Both the position numbers and the translations under genes were made by a program. A stretch of 64,000 nt of DNA from Gaiellasilicea sp963794385 (lineage in GTDB: Bacteria > Actinomycetota > Thermoleophilia > Gaiellales > Gaiellaceae): the NCBI GenBank assembly GCA_963794385.1, contig CAWCDT010000002.1, positions 1 to 64,000 of the forward strand. The letters are read 5' to 3'. This document shows, piece after piece, positions 25,123 through 34,397 of the stretch; the first letter of the stretch is position 1; each line of letters begins with the position of its first letter. The notes under the pieces were generated by a model. That model was given only the letters and a program-made list of their open reading frames with translations. It made no database searches and was not told the DNA's origin.

Positions 25123-25584
25123 TCAGGCAGCGGCGAGCGAGCGCTCGAGATGTTGATGCGATGGGCAGTAGTCGCGCTCGGGGAGGGGTGTGCGCTGGCA
25201 CGGCTTGCCCTTGCGCGTCGTCGCGCGGCAGCGGGCGACACCTCCGTCGAGGGCCCCGGCCTCGAGTTGCTCCTCGATGAAACCGACCGCCGCCCCGACG
25301 CCCTCCTTCACCGCCCAGGCGACTTGTGCCTGAGCCGTGATCGGGAAGAACCGGCGAATGTCCTGGAAGAGCGCCCGGTCCGGCTTTGCGAAGTAGTGCG
25401 GGTCGGCAGCGAGCCGCTCCATCGTCTGCTCGCACTGCTCCAGCACGGCGCGACGGGACTCGAGCTGGACCGCCGGCTTCGCGTAGGGATCGATCAGGTC
25501 CTTGATCGAGCGGTAGATCGCGCGCGAGTACTGATACATGCACGTCTGCAGCTGCAGCAGCTGGGCTTCCATCTGAACGGTCAT
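25123..25584 (-). CDS. Hypothetical protein with C-terminal CxxxxxxxxxC...CxxxH zinc-finger motif
   Basis: A 153-residue helical protein (MTVQMEAQLLQLQTCMYQYSRAIYRSI...) ending in ARCRATTRKGKPCQRTP and RDYCPSHQH, the C-x-AxT-x-KG-x-C...YC-xx-H arrangement of DUF5763-like zinc fingers. The start at 25584 follows an AGGGAG Shine-Dalgarno. A near-consensus promoter lies upstream, unlike the leaderless signals elsewhere. Function unknown; DNA or RNA binding is a guess. Confidence 0.7.
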   Translation of the reverse strand: MTVQMEAQLLQLQTCMYQYSRAIYRSIKDLIDPYAKPAVQLESRRAVLEQCEQTMERLAADPHYFAKPDRALFQDIRRFFPITAQAQVAWAVKEGVGAAVGFIEEQLEAGALDGGVARCRATTRKGKPCQRTPLPERDYCPSHQHLERSLAAA

Positions 25585-25646
25585 GGGCTCCCTGTCTGTC
25601 CCGTAGGCACGCCAAAAATGATTCTTGGCCGGGCTGGCTGACCCCG

Positions 25647-25675
25647 AGTATACGGACAACCGGGCGCTGTTACAA
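25647..25675 (-). promoter_or_regulatory. Near-consensus sigma-70 promoter for the zinc-finger gene
   Basis: On the minus strand TTGTAA (25670-25675) and TATACT (25647-25652) are separated by exactly 17 bp, the best -35/-10 pair in the window. A leader of about 55 nt with a Shine-Dalgarno then precedes the ATG at 25584. Confidence 0.7.
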
Positions 25676-25767
25676 AGTCATTTACAATAGTGTTCGGGTT
25701 CCAAGGGGCGCTGCCCGGCGATCGACCTGCTTCGGCCGCATCTGCCCGCTCCTTGAAAACTTCACAC

Positions 25768-26439
25768 CTACGGGATGATCTCGCGGGGGTAGGCGCCGGG
25801 GACGACGGCCCTGGCGCGCTGGAGTGCGCTGGCCGCCTCGACCTCGGAGTCGAAGATCCCGTGGAAGATCACGTAGTAGCCGGGGTGCAGGCTTGCGTAG
25901 CGGGAGGAGTCGAGCACACCGACCCGGCGCAGCCCTCCCTGTCTCGCCTCGGCCGCCTCGTCGCCGGCCGCGGCGCGGCCGTTCGCCTGCGGCATCGAGA
26001 GGAGGACGATCGTCCAGCCGCGCCGCCCCCGCGGCCATGTGACCGCCGCGGGGATCCGCGCCGGTGTCGCCGTGGGCGCTGCGGCCGGGGGACCTTTCGT
26101 CGTCCGGGACGACCCGGTCGGCTCGGGCGCCGTCAAGGTCGAGGCGGTCTCGGGGACGGTGAGGTTCCCGCCGGTGGCCACTGAGACCGCGGTCGGCGCG
26201 GCCGCGCTGCCCGAGATCGCGATCGCGGCGCCCGTCCCGAGTGCGGCCACCACCAGCGCCAGCAGCGCCGGGACGATCCACGTGCCGGCCCACGCGTGCC
26301 GCCGCGCGAAGCGGGTGGAGGCGCGATCGACCAGCCCCGGGTGCGTGCCGAGCGCCACACCGCACTCGAGGCAGTACTCCTGGTCTGACCGGACGGCCGA
26401 GTCGCAGCGCGGGCAGCGGAGCCGGTCCGGCTCAGTCAC
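25768..26439 (-). CDS. Zinc-ribbon membrane protein with SPOR-like C-terminus
   Basis: A 223-residue protein: N-terminal zinc ribbon (LRCPRCDSAV...EYCLECGVAL), one membrane helix (about residues 50-75, WIVPALLALVVAALGTGAAIAI), a Thr/Pro-rich spacer, and a C-terminal domain reading GWTIVLLSMP ... GYYVIFHGIFDSEVEAASALQRAR that matches SPOR-like folds, which bind denuded peptidoglycan glycans. The GTG at 26439 overlaps the preceding gene by 4 nt. A septum- or wall-linked role is inferred. Confidence 0.75.
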   Translation of the reverse strand: MTEPDRLRCPRCDSAVRSDQEYCLECGVALGTHPGLVDRASTRFARRHAWAGTWIVPALLALVVAALGTGAAIAISGSAAAPTAVSVATGGNLTVPETASTLTAPEPTGSSRTTKGPPAAAPTATPARIPAAVTWPRGRRGWTIVLLSMPQANGRAAAGDEAAEARQGGLRRVGVLDSSRYASLHPGYYVIFHGIFDSEVEAASALQRARAVVPGAYPREIIP

Positions 26440-26843
26440 GGCGCTCCGCCCGCCGCCCTTGAAGCGCTCGGGCGTCCGCAGTTGGCGCAGAACCGCGAGG
26501 CCCAGAGCAGCGGCGCGCCGCATTCACAGCGGGCCGGTCCGGGCGAGCCGGCCGAGGGACGCGCCGAGCCGAGGAGCACGTCGAGCTCGTGGATCCTCGC
26601 CTCGAGCCCGATCAGCTCCGCGCAGCGCTCGAGCAGCAGGTCCTCGCGGAACCGGTCGCGCCGGTACATCTCGAGCGAGAGGCCGCCGAGGTCGCGGAGC
26701 TTCTGCTCGCGCAGCCGCAGCAGGGCGTGACGCTCCCGGCGGAGCTCACTGGGTGGCGGCGCATGGCGGCGCCGTTTCGGCGGGGGAGGGGTAGCAACCT
26801 GTTCGTCGGCCGCCGGCTTCCTCCGCAGGACCCGTTGCAGCAT
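26436..26843 (-). CDS. Small protein with C-terminal zinc ribbon
   Basis: A 135-residue basic protein: a Pro/Lys/Arg-rich N-terminus, a central helix (LRRERHALLRLREQKLRDLGGLSLEMYRR) and a C-terminal zinc ribbon CECGAPLLWASRFCANCGRP. It overlaps the downstream zinc-ribbon/SPOR gene by 4 nt, so the pair is translationally coupled and both carry zinc ribbons. Function unknown. Confidence 0.68.
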   Translation of the reverse strand: MLQRVLRRKPAADEQVATPPPPKRRRHAPPPSELRRERHALLRLREQKLRDLGGLSLEMYRRDRFREDLLLERCAELIGLEARIHELDVLLGSARPSAGSPGPARCECGAPLLWASRFCANCGRPSASRAAGGAP

Positions 26844-26887
26844 GCCCACGGCGGCGAGTGTACTTGCCGGTTCGGAGCCTCTCCGGA

Positions 26888-28324
26888 TCAGAGATCGAGG
26901 ACGACCAGGCGCTCCTCGGTCAGCTCCCGGACGGCGTACGCAGGGCCTTCCCGCGTGTTGCCGGAGTCCTTGACGCCGCCGTAGGGCATCTGGTCGGCGC
27001 GGAAGGTGGGCGCCTCGTTGATCGTGACGCCGCCGAACTCGAGCCGCCGGGCGCCCTCGAGTGCCGTCCTGACGTTGCTCGTGAAGATGCCGGCCTGCAG
27101 GCCGTAGCGCGTCCCGTTCGCGAGCCCGATCGCCTCGTCGAGCGTGTCGTAGGGCGTCACCGTGCAGACGGGGCCGAAGACCTCCTCGCACGAGACCTTC
27201 AGCTCCGGCGCCGCCCCGGCGATCACGGTCGGCCGCAACAGCGCTGTGGCATCTTCAACCGTGGTGAGGTCGCCGCCCGTCAGAACCTCCGCCCCGGCGG
27301 CCCGCGCCTCCTCGATCCAGGCGAGCACGCGGTCGCGAGCGTCCTCGTCGATCAGCGGCCCGACATCGGTTGCCTCGTCCGCGGGGTCGCCGACGACGAG
27401 CGCCTCGACCCTGGGCAGGAAGCGCGCCAGCAGGTCGTCGTATGCGTCGCGCTCGACGTAGATGCGCTGGACCGAGATGCAGCTCTGGCCGGCGAACGAG
27501 AACGCGTTCGTCGCGAGCTTCTCCGCGGCGTCGTCGAGATCGGCGTCTGCCTGCACGAGCACGGGTGTGGCGTTGCCGAGCTCGAGCTTGACGCGCTTAC
27601 GCGGCGCTCGTTCCGCCAGCTTCCAGCCGACCGCGCCTGATCCGGTGAAGGTGATCGCGCGGACCCGCTCGTCGTCGACGAGGACGTCGCCGATCTCGGA
27701 GGCCGGTCCGACGAGCACGTTCAGCCAGCCCGGCGGGAGCCCCGCCTCCGTCTCGAGCTCGGCGAGCAGGAGCGCCGAGAACGGGGTCTGCGACGCGGGC
27801 TTGAGCACGACCGCGCACCCGGCCGCGAGCGCCGGCGCGATCTTGTGCGCGACGAGGTTGAGCGGAAAGTTGAACGGGGAGATCGCCCCGACCACTCCGA
27901 CCGGCTGGCGCAGCGTGAATGCGAGCTTGCCGGTCCCTGCCTGCGAGGCGTCCATCGGCACCATCTCGCCCGCGAGCTTGCGCGCCTCGACCGCGGCCAT
28001 CGTGAACGTCGACATCGCCCGCGACGCTTCGACGCGGGCCGCCTTGAGCGGCTTGCCGGCCTCGGAGGAGATCGTCCGCGCCACCTCCTCGTGGCGGCGT
28101 CCCAGCTGGCCCGCGACGCGAACGAGGATCTCGGCGCGCTTGTGCGCCGGCAGCGGCTCCCGCATCGCCGCTTCGGCCGCGTCGACCGCGCGCCTGGTCT
28201 CGTCGGCACTCGCCTTTGCGACCCGGCCGACCAGCTCGCCCGAGTACGGCGAGCGCACCTCGACCCAGTCGCCGGTCTCGACCCACTCGCCGTCGAGCAG
28301 GAGCAGGCGCTCCGTCCCGGTCAT
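26888..28324 (-). CDS. NAD(P)-dependent aldehyde dehydrogenase
   Basis: A 478-residue ALDH-superfamily enzyme oxidising an aldehyde to its acid. The catalytic Cys lies in FAGQSCISVQR, the general-base Glu in LELGNATPV, the substrate-proximal Asn in SPFNFPLN, and the cofactor loop in FTGSGAVGWKLAE. The overall pattern (ISSEAGKPLKAARVE) resembles the lactaldehyde/glyceraldehyde-3-phosphate (non-phosphorylating) branch. It overlaps the sugar dehydrogenase gene by 4 nt (ATGA), suggesting paired oxidation of a sugar-derived aldehyde. Confidence 0.92.
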   Translation of the reverse strand: MTGTERLLLLDGEWVETGDWVEVRSPYSGELVGRVAKASADETRRAVDAAEAAMREPLPAHKRAEILVRVAGQLGRRHEEVARTISSEAGKPLKAARVEASRAMSTFTMAAVEARKLAGEMVPMDASQAGTGKLAFTLRQPVGVVGAISPFNFPLNLVAHKIAPALAAGCAVVLKPASQTPFSALLLAELETEAGLPPGWLNVLVGPASEIGDVLVDDERVRAITFTGSGAVGWKLAERAPRKRVKLELGNATPVLVQADADLDDAAEKLATNAFSFAGQSCISVQRIYVERDAYDDLLARFLPRVEALVVGDPADEATDVGPLIDEDARDRVLAWIEEARAAGAEVLTGGDLTTVEDATALLRPTVIAGAAPELKVSCEEVFGPVCTVTPYDTLDEAIGLANGTRYGLQAGIFTSNVRTALEGARRLEFGGVTINEAPTFRADQMPYGGVKDSGNTREGPAYAVRELTEERLVVLDL

Positions 28325-30112
28325 GGCCCGATTCGGCGCTCGTCAGCGAGACCCCGCCGAAGCGTCCCGTGACGACGAGCGGTCGCAGCGTGCGGGCTCG
28401 GCCGAGGTCGATGCGGAGGCCGGAGGCGGCCCGCGCCGTGTCGGCTGTCAGCAGCCGCCCCCGAGCCGTCCTCAGCTGGACCGAGACCCGGCCCGGGGCG
28501 TGTGGGCTGAGAGTGGCCTGGACGCGCCGTCCGGAGCGCACTGCGCGTACGAGCCGGCCGAGCAGCACCTCCAGTGTCCCAGCGCCGCAGCGGGTTCAGA
28601 TCGACCCGCCAGGCCCACGACGCCGCCTGCGGCTCGACGTTCCCGGCCGCGTCAACGGCGCGGAACTCAAGGCGGTGCGGGCCCTCCGGGAGCCGAGGGG
28701 TCGTGAACGGGCTCGTGCAAGCGGCGAAAGCGCCGCCGTCGAGGCTGCACTCGAGGCGCCCCTGTTCCGACGCCGTCGCGACGATCGTCGCGCGCCGGTT
28801 GGTCGTCCGTGCGTGCCGGGCCCCGCTCGATCGTCGTCTCGGGCGCCGTCGTGTCGGCCGCCGCGGGCGCCGGTGTCGGCTCGGGAGACGGCGTCGGCGC
28901 CGGTAGCGGGAGCAGGCGCGGGAGTCGGAAGCGGTGGGAGCGGTGCCGACACCGCCGGGCACGGTACGACGGGAGCAGGGCTCTCGGTGAGCCGGAAGAC
29001 GCCGCCCTGGAGCGAGACGACGTAGACACAACCTCCGAGGTCTTCACCGAAGCTCGACGGGTTCGCGACCGTCAAGCCGATCGGAGCGTCGCCCTGCGCC
29101 GAGCCCGGTTGCAGCAGCGCGGACCGCACGGCGCCGACACAGAAGTCGGCATGGACGTACCGTCCGGCGAGCGAGGGCAATCCGGTGCGCGGACGACGTA
29201 GCCGCCCGTGATCGAGCAGTCGCCCTCGGCGTGCGGCCGTACGAGCACCGGCGGCACGTGCGGCGCCCCTGGCACGCCTTCCGACGTCCGGACGAGCCCC
29301 TCGAAGGCGTCCCAGCCGTAGAACGCGCCCGCGCCCGTCCCGCGCGGCGCGAAGTCGACCTCCTCCCACGCGTTCTGGCCGACGTCCGCGAGCGTGAGGT
29401 CTCCCGTTGCGCGGTCGAACGAGAAGCGCCACGGGTTACGCAGGCCGAAGGCCCAGATCTCGGGCTGCGCGCCCACCACGCCGACGAACGGATTGCCCGG
29501 CGGGATCGCATACGGCGCGGCGCTACGCGGGTCGATCCGGAGGAGCTTGCCGAGCAGGCTGGAGAGGTCTTCGGCGTTCTCGTCCGGATCGCCGCCGCCG
29601 CCGCCGTCGCCAGTGCCGGCGTAGAGGAAGCCGTCGGGGCCGAACTGGAGCTGGCCGCCCCAGTGGTTCGTCAAGACCGGGTGCGGGATGCGCAGGAGGA
29701 GTCGCCGGGAAGCAGGGTCGGCGCGATTCGGATCGGCGGCGGAACGCCGGTACTCGGCGATCTCGATGTCCAGAGGGGCGCCGCTCGCGTTAGCGGTGCT
29801 CGCGTACGTGTAGAGGAGCCCGGACGTCGCGTAGTCCGGCGCGAAGGCGATCGAGAGCAGGCCGCCCTCGCCCTGGGCGAAGAGACCCGAGAGCTGCAGG
29901 AACGGCACCGGCTGCAGGACGCCGTCCCGGAGGACGCGGACGTTGCCCGCCTTCTCGACGATGTAGAGACCCGACGAGTCGCCCGGGGCAGCGGCGATGT
30001 GGACGGGCTCCGTGGCCGTGGCGATCCGGACGAGCTGCGGCACGGCGGCAGCAGGAGCCGCGACGGCGAGCGCGGCGGCGGCGGTGAGCGCGGCGGCGGC
30101 GAGCGTGCGCAC
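28321..30112 (-). CDS. Secreted PQQ-type sugar (glucose/sorbosone) dehydrogenase with Ig-like tail, multiply frameshifted
   Basis: The first 305 or so residues read cleanly: signal peptide (MRTLAAAALTAAAALAVAAPAAA), then GDSSGLYIVEKAGNVRVL, LSIAFAPDY, NHWGGQLQFGPDGFLYAGTGDGG and GLRNPWRFSFD, the soluble aldose sugar dehydrogenase beta-propeller. The frame then changes near 29190, 28890, 28815 and 28585, and once more near 28340. The pieces continue as GRYVHADFC, a Pro-rich linker, an Ig-like segment CSLDGGAFAACTSP, and LEVLLGRLVRAVRSG. No piece contains a stop, so either sequence errors or a young pseudogene is possible. The stop at 28321 overlaps the ALDH start. Confidence 0.7.
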
Positions 30113-30132
30113 CTCGACAGCAGCCTACGCGC

Positions 30133-30138
30133 TACATT
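30133..30138 (+). promoter_or_regulatory. -10 element of the thiolase gene
   Basis: TACATT lies 6 nt before the GTG start at 30145 in the short divergent gap to the sugar dehydrogenase gene. Confidence 0.5.
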
Positions 30139-30144
30139 CGCAGC

Positions 30145-31297
30145 GTGACGCGCAGCGACGCCTACATCGTCGACGCTGTCCGCAGCCCGATCGGGCGGCG
30201 GAACGGCTCCCTCGCGGGGACTCGCGGCGACGAGCTCGCCGCACAGGTACTGAACGGGCTCGTCGCGCGACACGACCTCGACCCGGCCGAGGTCGAGGAC
30301 ATCCAGATGGGCTGCGTGACGCAGATCGGCGAGCAGGGCTGGAACATCGGGCGCATGGCCCCGATGGTCGCCGGGCTGGCCGGAGACGGTCTGCGGCACC
30401 ACCGTCGACCGGCAGTGCGGCTCGTCGATGCAGACGAACTTCAACGCGGCGGCCGCGGTCTGGTCCGGCCAGCTCGACGTGGTCGTCTCGGCGGGCGTCG
30501 AGATGATGTCGCGGGTGCCGATGGGCTCGAACGGCGGCGACCTCTCCGACAAGCTGCTCGAGCGCTGGCAGATCGTCCCGCAGGGGATCTCGGCCGAGGC
30601 GCTTGCGTCGGAATGGAACCTCTCGCGCGAGGCGCTCGACGCCTACTCGCTCGAGTCGCATCGCCGCGCGCTCGCCGCCATCGACGAAGGCCGCTTCGAG
30701 AACGAGATCGTCCCGGTCGAGGTCTCGGCCGCGGGCGCCGCCGTGCTCTTCGCCGTGGACGAGGCGCCGCGGCGCGACACGTCGGCCGAGAAGCTCGCCT
30801 CGCTCCAGCCCGCGTTCCTCCCCGACGGCGTCGTCACCGCCGGGAGCTCGAGTCAGATCGTCGACGGCGCCGCGGCCGTGCTCGTGACGAGCGAAGTGGC
30901 CGCGAGCCGGCTCGGGCTCGAGCCGCGCGCCCGGTTCGTCTCGTTCGGGCTCTCCGGGGTCGACCCGTACCGGATGCTGCACGGCAATCCGGAGGCGTGC
31001 CGCAAGGCCCTCGAGAAGGCCGGGCTCAGCTGGGACGACATTTCCGTGATCGAGGTGAACGAGGCGTTCGCGTCGGTCGTGCTCCAGTTCGCGCACGACG
31101 CGGGCCTCGAGGACCGCTTCGACGACATCAACCCGAACGGCGGCGGGATCTCGCTCGGCCATCCACTCGGAGCGACCGGCGCCCGGGTGACCGCGACGCT
31201 TCTGAACGAGCTCGAGCGTCGCGAGGCGCGCTACGGGATCGCCTGCATGTGCATCGGGTTCGGCCAGGCGATCGCCGCCGTCGTCGAGCGCGTCTGA
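30145..31297 (+). CDS. Acetyl-CoA acetyltransferase (thiolase), one frameshift
   Basis: The frame-corrected protein is about 383 residues, the normal thiolase length. It condenses or cleaves acyl-CoA (3-ketoacyl-CoA thiolase reaction). The nucleophilic Cys is in TVDRQCGSSMQ, the base residues in NEAFASV, GHPLGATGAR and CMCIGFGQ. The frame breaks at 30378-30379: removing one G of CTGGCC gives GLPETVCGTTVDRQCGSS and restores the active site. The 3-hydroxybutyryl-CoA dehydrogenase two genes downstream suggests a butyryl-CoA or fatty-acid oxidation context. Confidence 0.88.
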
Positions 31298-31685
31298 GCG
31301 GTCGCTGGCTGCTCGTCCGCGGCCGGGGCGACCGGCCGCTGCCGCAGACCGGCTTCACTTTCGAGCGCCACGCGTCCACGCGCCGTCCCACTGTGGCGAA
31401 GGGCGATCTCGCGATCTGCTACGCAAGCGTCTGGCAGGCGGTGTACGCCGTGGTCGAGGTGACGTCGGATCCGGAGGAGGACCCGGAGCGTCAGCGCTGG
31501 CGTTGGTCGTTCGGCATCCGCCCGCTCGCTGCGCTCGACGACCTCGACCGCTCGATTCCGGCGGAGGAGGTCGGCATCTTCCCGAGCTCGATCTGGCGCC
31601 ACTCGTACATCCGTCTCACCTCCGAGCAGTTCGAGGCGGCGCGGGACGCGATTACCAGCGGAGCCGCGAGCGCCGCGGCGTGTAG
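31294..31685 (+). CDS. EVE/PUA-like domain protein (both ends uncertain)
   Basis: The frame encodes about 125 residues, beginning SGRWLLVRGRGDRPLPQTGFTFERHASTRR and including VAKGDLAICYASVWQAVYAVVEVTSDPEED and SSIWRHSYIRLTSEQFEAARDAI, the strand pattern of EVE/PUA-like modules that recognise modified bases or small ligands. The only start near the thiolase stop is a CTG that overlaps it (CTGA, 31294). The frame has no stop before the next gene; a TAG at 31683-31685 in another frame would end it if an indel lies nearby. Domain call moderate, boundaries poor. Confidence 0.5.
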
Positions 31686-31697
31686 GATCGGCCGCCG

Positions 31698-32555
31698 ATG
31701 GGCGAGGTGCGGAAAGTCGGCGTGGTCGGGCTCGGTGCCATGGGCGCCGGGATCGCGCAGCTCTGCATCGAAGCCGGCGTCGACACCGTCGGGCGCGAGG
31801 TCAGCGCCGAGCTGGGGGAGAAGGCGCGCGACCGGATCGCGCACTTTCTCACCCGGAAGGTCGAGAAGGGGCAGCTGGAGCAGGCGGCACGTGACGAGGC
31901 GGTCGGCCGGCTCTCGCTGACAACGCAGCTCGACGCGTTCGCGGACTGTGACCTCGTGATCGAGGCGATCGTCGAGGAGCTCGAGCCGAAGCGGGAGCTC
32001 TTCGCCGAGCTCGAACGGATCTGCAGGCCTGAGGCGGTGCTTGCGACGAACACCTCGGCCCTCTCCGTGACCGAGATCGCCGCGGCGACGACTCGGCCCG
32101 AACGGGTCGTCGGCATGCACTTCTTCAACCCGGCACCGCTGATGCCGCTCGTCGAGATCGTCCGCGCCGAGCTGACCGCGGACGAGCCGTTCGAGACCGC
32201 CTACGCCTTCGGCGAGCGGATCGGGAAGACCCCGATCCGCTGCCACGACACGCCGGGCTTCGTGGTCAACCGGGTCCTGATCCCGCTCCTGAACGACTGC
32301 ATCCGCGTGCTGGATGAAGCCCGCGTCACGCCGGAGGACCTGGACACGGGGATGCGCAACGGCGCCGGCTGGCCGATGGGGCCCTGCACGCTCGTCGACC
32401 TGGTCGGGATCGACGTGCACGTGCACGCGTCGGAGGCGCTCTACGAGAAGACGCGCGAGCCGCGGATGGCGCCGCCGCCGCGCCTCGTCGCGATGCGCAA
32501 CGCCGGCCTGCTCGGGCGGAAGTCGGGCCGCGGCTTCTACACCTACGGGGAGTAG
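31698..32555 (+). CDS. hbd: 3-hydroxybutyryl-CoA dehydrogenase
   Basis: A 285-residue NAD(P)-linked dehydrogenase that interconverts acetoacetyl-CoA and 3-hydroxybutyryl-CoA. The Rossmann loop is VGLGAMGAGIAQLC; the catalytic His is in VVGMHFFNPAPLMPLVEIV; the C-terminal signature is DTPGFVVNRVLIPLLNDCIR and GWPMGPCTLVDLVG. Length fits the short PaaH/Hbd form. With the thiolase it makes two consecutive steps of acyl-CoA metabolism. Confidence 0.93.
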   Translation: MGEVRKVGVVGLGAMGAGIAQLCIEAGVDTVGREVSAELGEKARDRIAHFLTRKVEKGQLEQAARDEAVGRLSLTTQLDAFADCDLVIEAIVEELEPKRELFAELERICRPEAVLATNTSALSVTEIAAATTRPERVVGMHFFNPAPLMPLVEIVRAELTADEPFETAYAFGERIGKTPIRCHDTPGFVVNRVLIPLLNDCIRVLDEARVTPEDLDTGMRNGAGWPMGPCTLVDLVGIDVHVHASEALYEKTREPRMAPPPRLVAMRNAGLLGRKSGRGFYTYGE

Positions 32556-32556
32556 G

Positions 32557-33759
32557 TCAGTCGACGCGAAGCAGCGGCACGCGCAGACGCGCCGCGACCG
32601 CCGGCAGCAGCGTGCCCTGGACGACAACCGAGAAGAGCACGACGACGAAGACGATGTCGTAGATCTGAGTGCCGTCGTCGACCGCCGCGATCACGGCGAG
32701 CGCCGCGAGCAGGATCGGCACCGCTCCTTTGAGGCCGCTCCAGGCGACGAAGAGCCGCTCGCCCCAGGTCAACCGCACGGGGAGAAGGAGGGTGACGACG
32801 ACCAGGGGTCGGACGAGCAGGCCGAGCACGACCGCGAGGACGAGGCCGTCGAGCCAGTCGCCGCTCGAGAGAACGTCCGTGAGGTCGACCGTCAGTCCGA
32901 AGGCGACGAAGGCCGTGATCTCCGCGAGGCTCGCGAGAGAAGAGAGGAAACCCTCGATCTCCGTCTGGTGCGGAGCACCCGCGTCTCCGATCAGGAGGCC
33001 CGCGAGGAAGACGGCCAGAAAGCCCGAGCCGTGCACGAGCGTCGCCGCCCCGTAGATCACGCCGGCCGCGCCCAGCACCTGGAGCGGATAGAGCGACGCC
33101 TCGGGCAGCCTGGCGCGGCGCATCAGCGGCAACAGCGCCACCGCTCCAACGACGCCGACGACCGCGCCGCCCGTCATCTCGACGACGAATTCCTCCACGA
33201 CCGTCCAGAAGCTGCCGTGGTCGCTGGTGGCGAGCTCGATCATCCCGATCATCAGCGCGATCCCGACCGGGTCGTTCGCTCCCGACTCCCCCTGGAGGAT
33301 CGTGCCGGTGCGGCCGCGGATCTCGCGGCCGCCGAGGACCGAGAACGTGACGGCGGGATCGGTGGGCGCCAGCGCCGCGCCGAGCAGGCCGCTCGTGATC
33401 CAGGAGAAGCCGAGCAGCCAGTGCGCGGCGCAGGCAAGAAGCCCCGCGGTGGCGAAAGTGCCGAGCACACCGAGCGAGACGATCGGGACGAGCGAGACAC
33501 GAGCCCGGTGCCAGCCGATCCGCATGCCGCCTTCGAGCAGGATCACGATCAGCGCGACGACGCCGACCCTCTCCACCGTCACGAACGAGATCGCGTTGCC
33601 AAAGCTCGGGACGAGGTCCGACACGGTCGCCGCAGCGAGGAGGAAGAGCGCCGCGCTCGGGATCGCAAAGCGCTCGGTGAGCGTCCGCCCGAAGAGGGCC
33701 AGCACGAACCCGGACGAGACAACGAGAATGATCTCGCCGAAGGTCGCGATCTCGTCCAC
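32557..33759 (-). CDS. Cation/proton antiporter, CPA1 (NhaP-like) family
   Basis: A 400-residue membrane protein with about 12 helices. Conserved elements are LIVILLEGGMRI, LAPTDPAVTFSVL and LQGESGANDPVGIALMI (the ion-binding Asp pair region) and SGLKGAVPILLA. It would exchange Na+ or K+ for protons. It lacks the TrkA-C regulatory domain present in the second antiporter (53665-55122). The GTG at 33759 has a TAGATT -10 (33766-33771) 6 nt upstream. It converges with hbd one base apart. Confidence 0.9.
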   Translation of the reverse strand: MDEIATFGEIILVVSSGFVLALFGRTLTERFAIPSAALFLLAAATVSDLVPSFGNAISFVTVERVGVVALIVILLEGGMRIGWHRARVSLVPIVSLGVLGTFATAGLLACAAHWLLGFSWITSGLLGAALAPTDPAVTFSVLGGREIRGRTGTILQGESGANDPVGIALMIGMIELATSDHGSFWTVVEEFVVEMTGGAVVGVVGAVALLPLMRRARLPEASLYPLQVLGAAGVIYGAATLVHGSGFLAVFLAGLLIGDAGAPHQTEIEGFLSSLASLAEITAFVAFGLTVDLTDVLSSGDWLDGLVLAVVLGLLVRPLVVVTLLLPVRLTWGERLFVAWSGLKGAVPILLAALAVIAAVDDGTQIYDIVFVVVLFSVVVQGTLLPAVAARLRVPLLRVD

Positions 33760-33844
33760 GGGGAGAATCTACGGCCGCCCCGGAGTGGCGGTCGCACATA
33801 CAATTCCCTTACATGGACCTGATGCACGGCACACTCGTCGTGCC

Positions 33845-33850
33845 GATACT
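33845..33850 (+). promoter_or_regulatory. -10 element of the secreted protein/two-component operon
   Basis: GATACT ends 6 nt before the GTG at 33857, giving a leaderless start for an operon of secreted protein, response regulator and histidine kinase. Confidence 0.5.
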
Positions 33851-33856
33851 GCGGAC

Positions 33857-34397
33857 GTGAAGCGCACCACCCTGGTCCTGTTCACGCTGCTCGCGCTCAG
33901 CCTCCCGGTCGCCGGTGGAGCGGCGCCGAGCGCCGACGATGGCACGCTGTCAATCGACGGCGGCCGCGGCAAGGTCACGATCGACGCGCGCGGGGCCGTG
34001 ATCGGCCGTCTCGCGAGTGGCACGGTCACGATTTGGGACCTGACACCCGAGGACGCCAAGTCTCCCGGTTGTCTGGGGCGACGACTTTCCCGTCCGGCTC
34101 GTGGGCGAGACCGGTGTCCGCTACTCCGGCACGGGCATGCGCTTCCGCGTCATCGGCGGCCGTTACAGGATCGCCGTCAACGGACGCGACATCGACCTCT
34201 CGGCTGTCGGCAAGGGCTGGGCCACGCTCCGCGCCGACGAGGCCAGCTTCGACCCGGGCGTGTACTCGATCGACGGAGCCGACTGCAGCAGCACCCGCGA
34301 GCGGGCGAGCTGCAAACCGCTCCCGGAGCTCGAGCGGCGCTTCGTGCTCGGCAGCGTCACCTCCGAGAAGAGCGTGCTCCGCGCCACCACAGGCTGA
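33857..34397 (+). CDS. Secreted hypothetical protein, one frameshift
   Basis: The frame-corrected protein is about 179 residues: a signal peptide (VKRTTLVLFTLLALSLPVAGGAAP) followed by beta-rich sequence GTLSIDGGRGKVTIDARGAVIGRLASG, VTIWDLTPEDAKSPVVWGDDF and GTGMRFRVIGGRYRIAVNGRDIDLSAVG. One extra C in the CCC at about 34063-34065 breaks the frame; removing it joins the halves and makes the length divisible by three. It overlaps the response-regulator ATG by 1 nt, so it is probably an envelope protein tied to that two-component system. Family not recognised. Confidence 0.68.
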
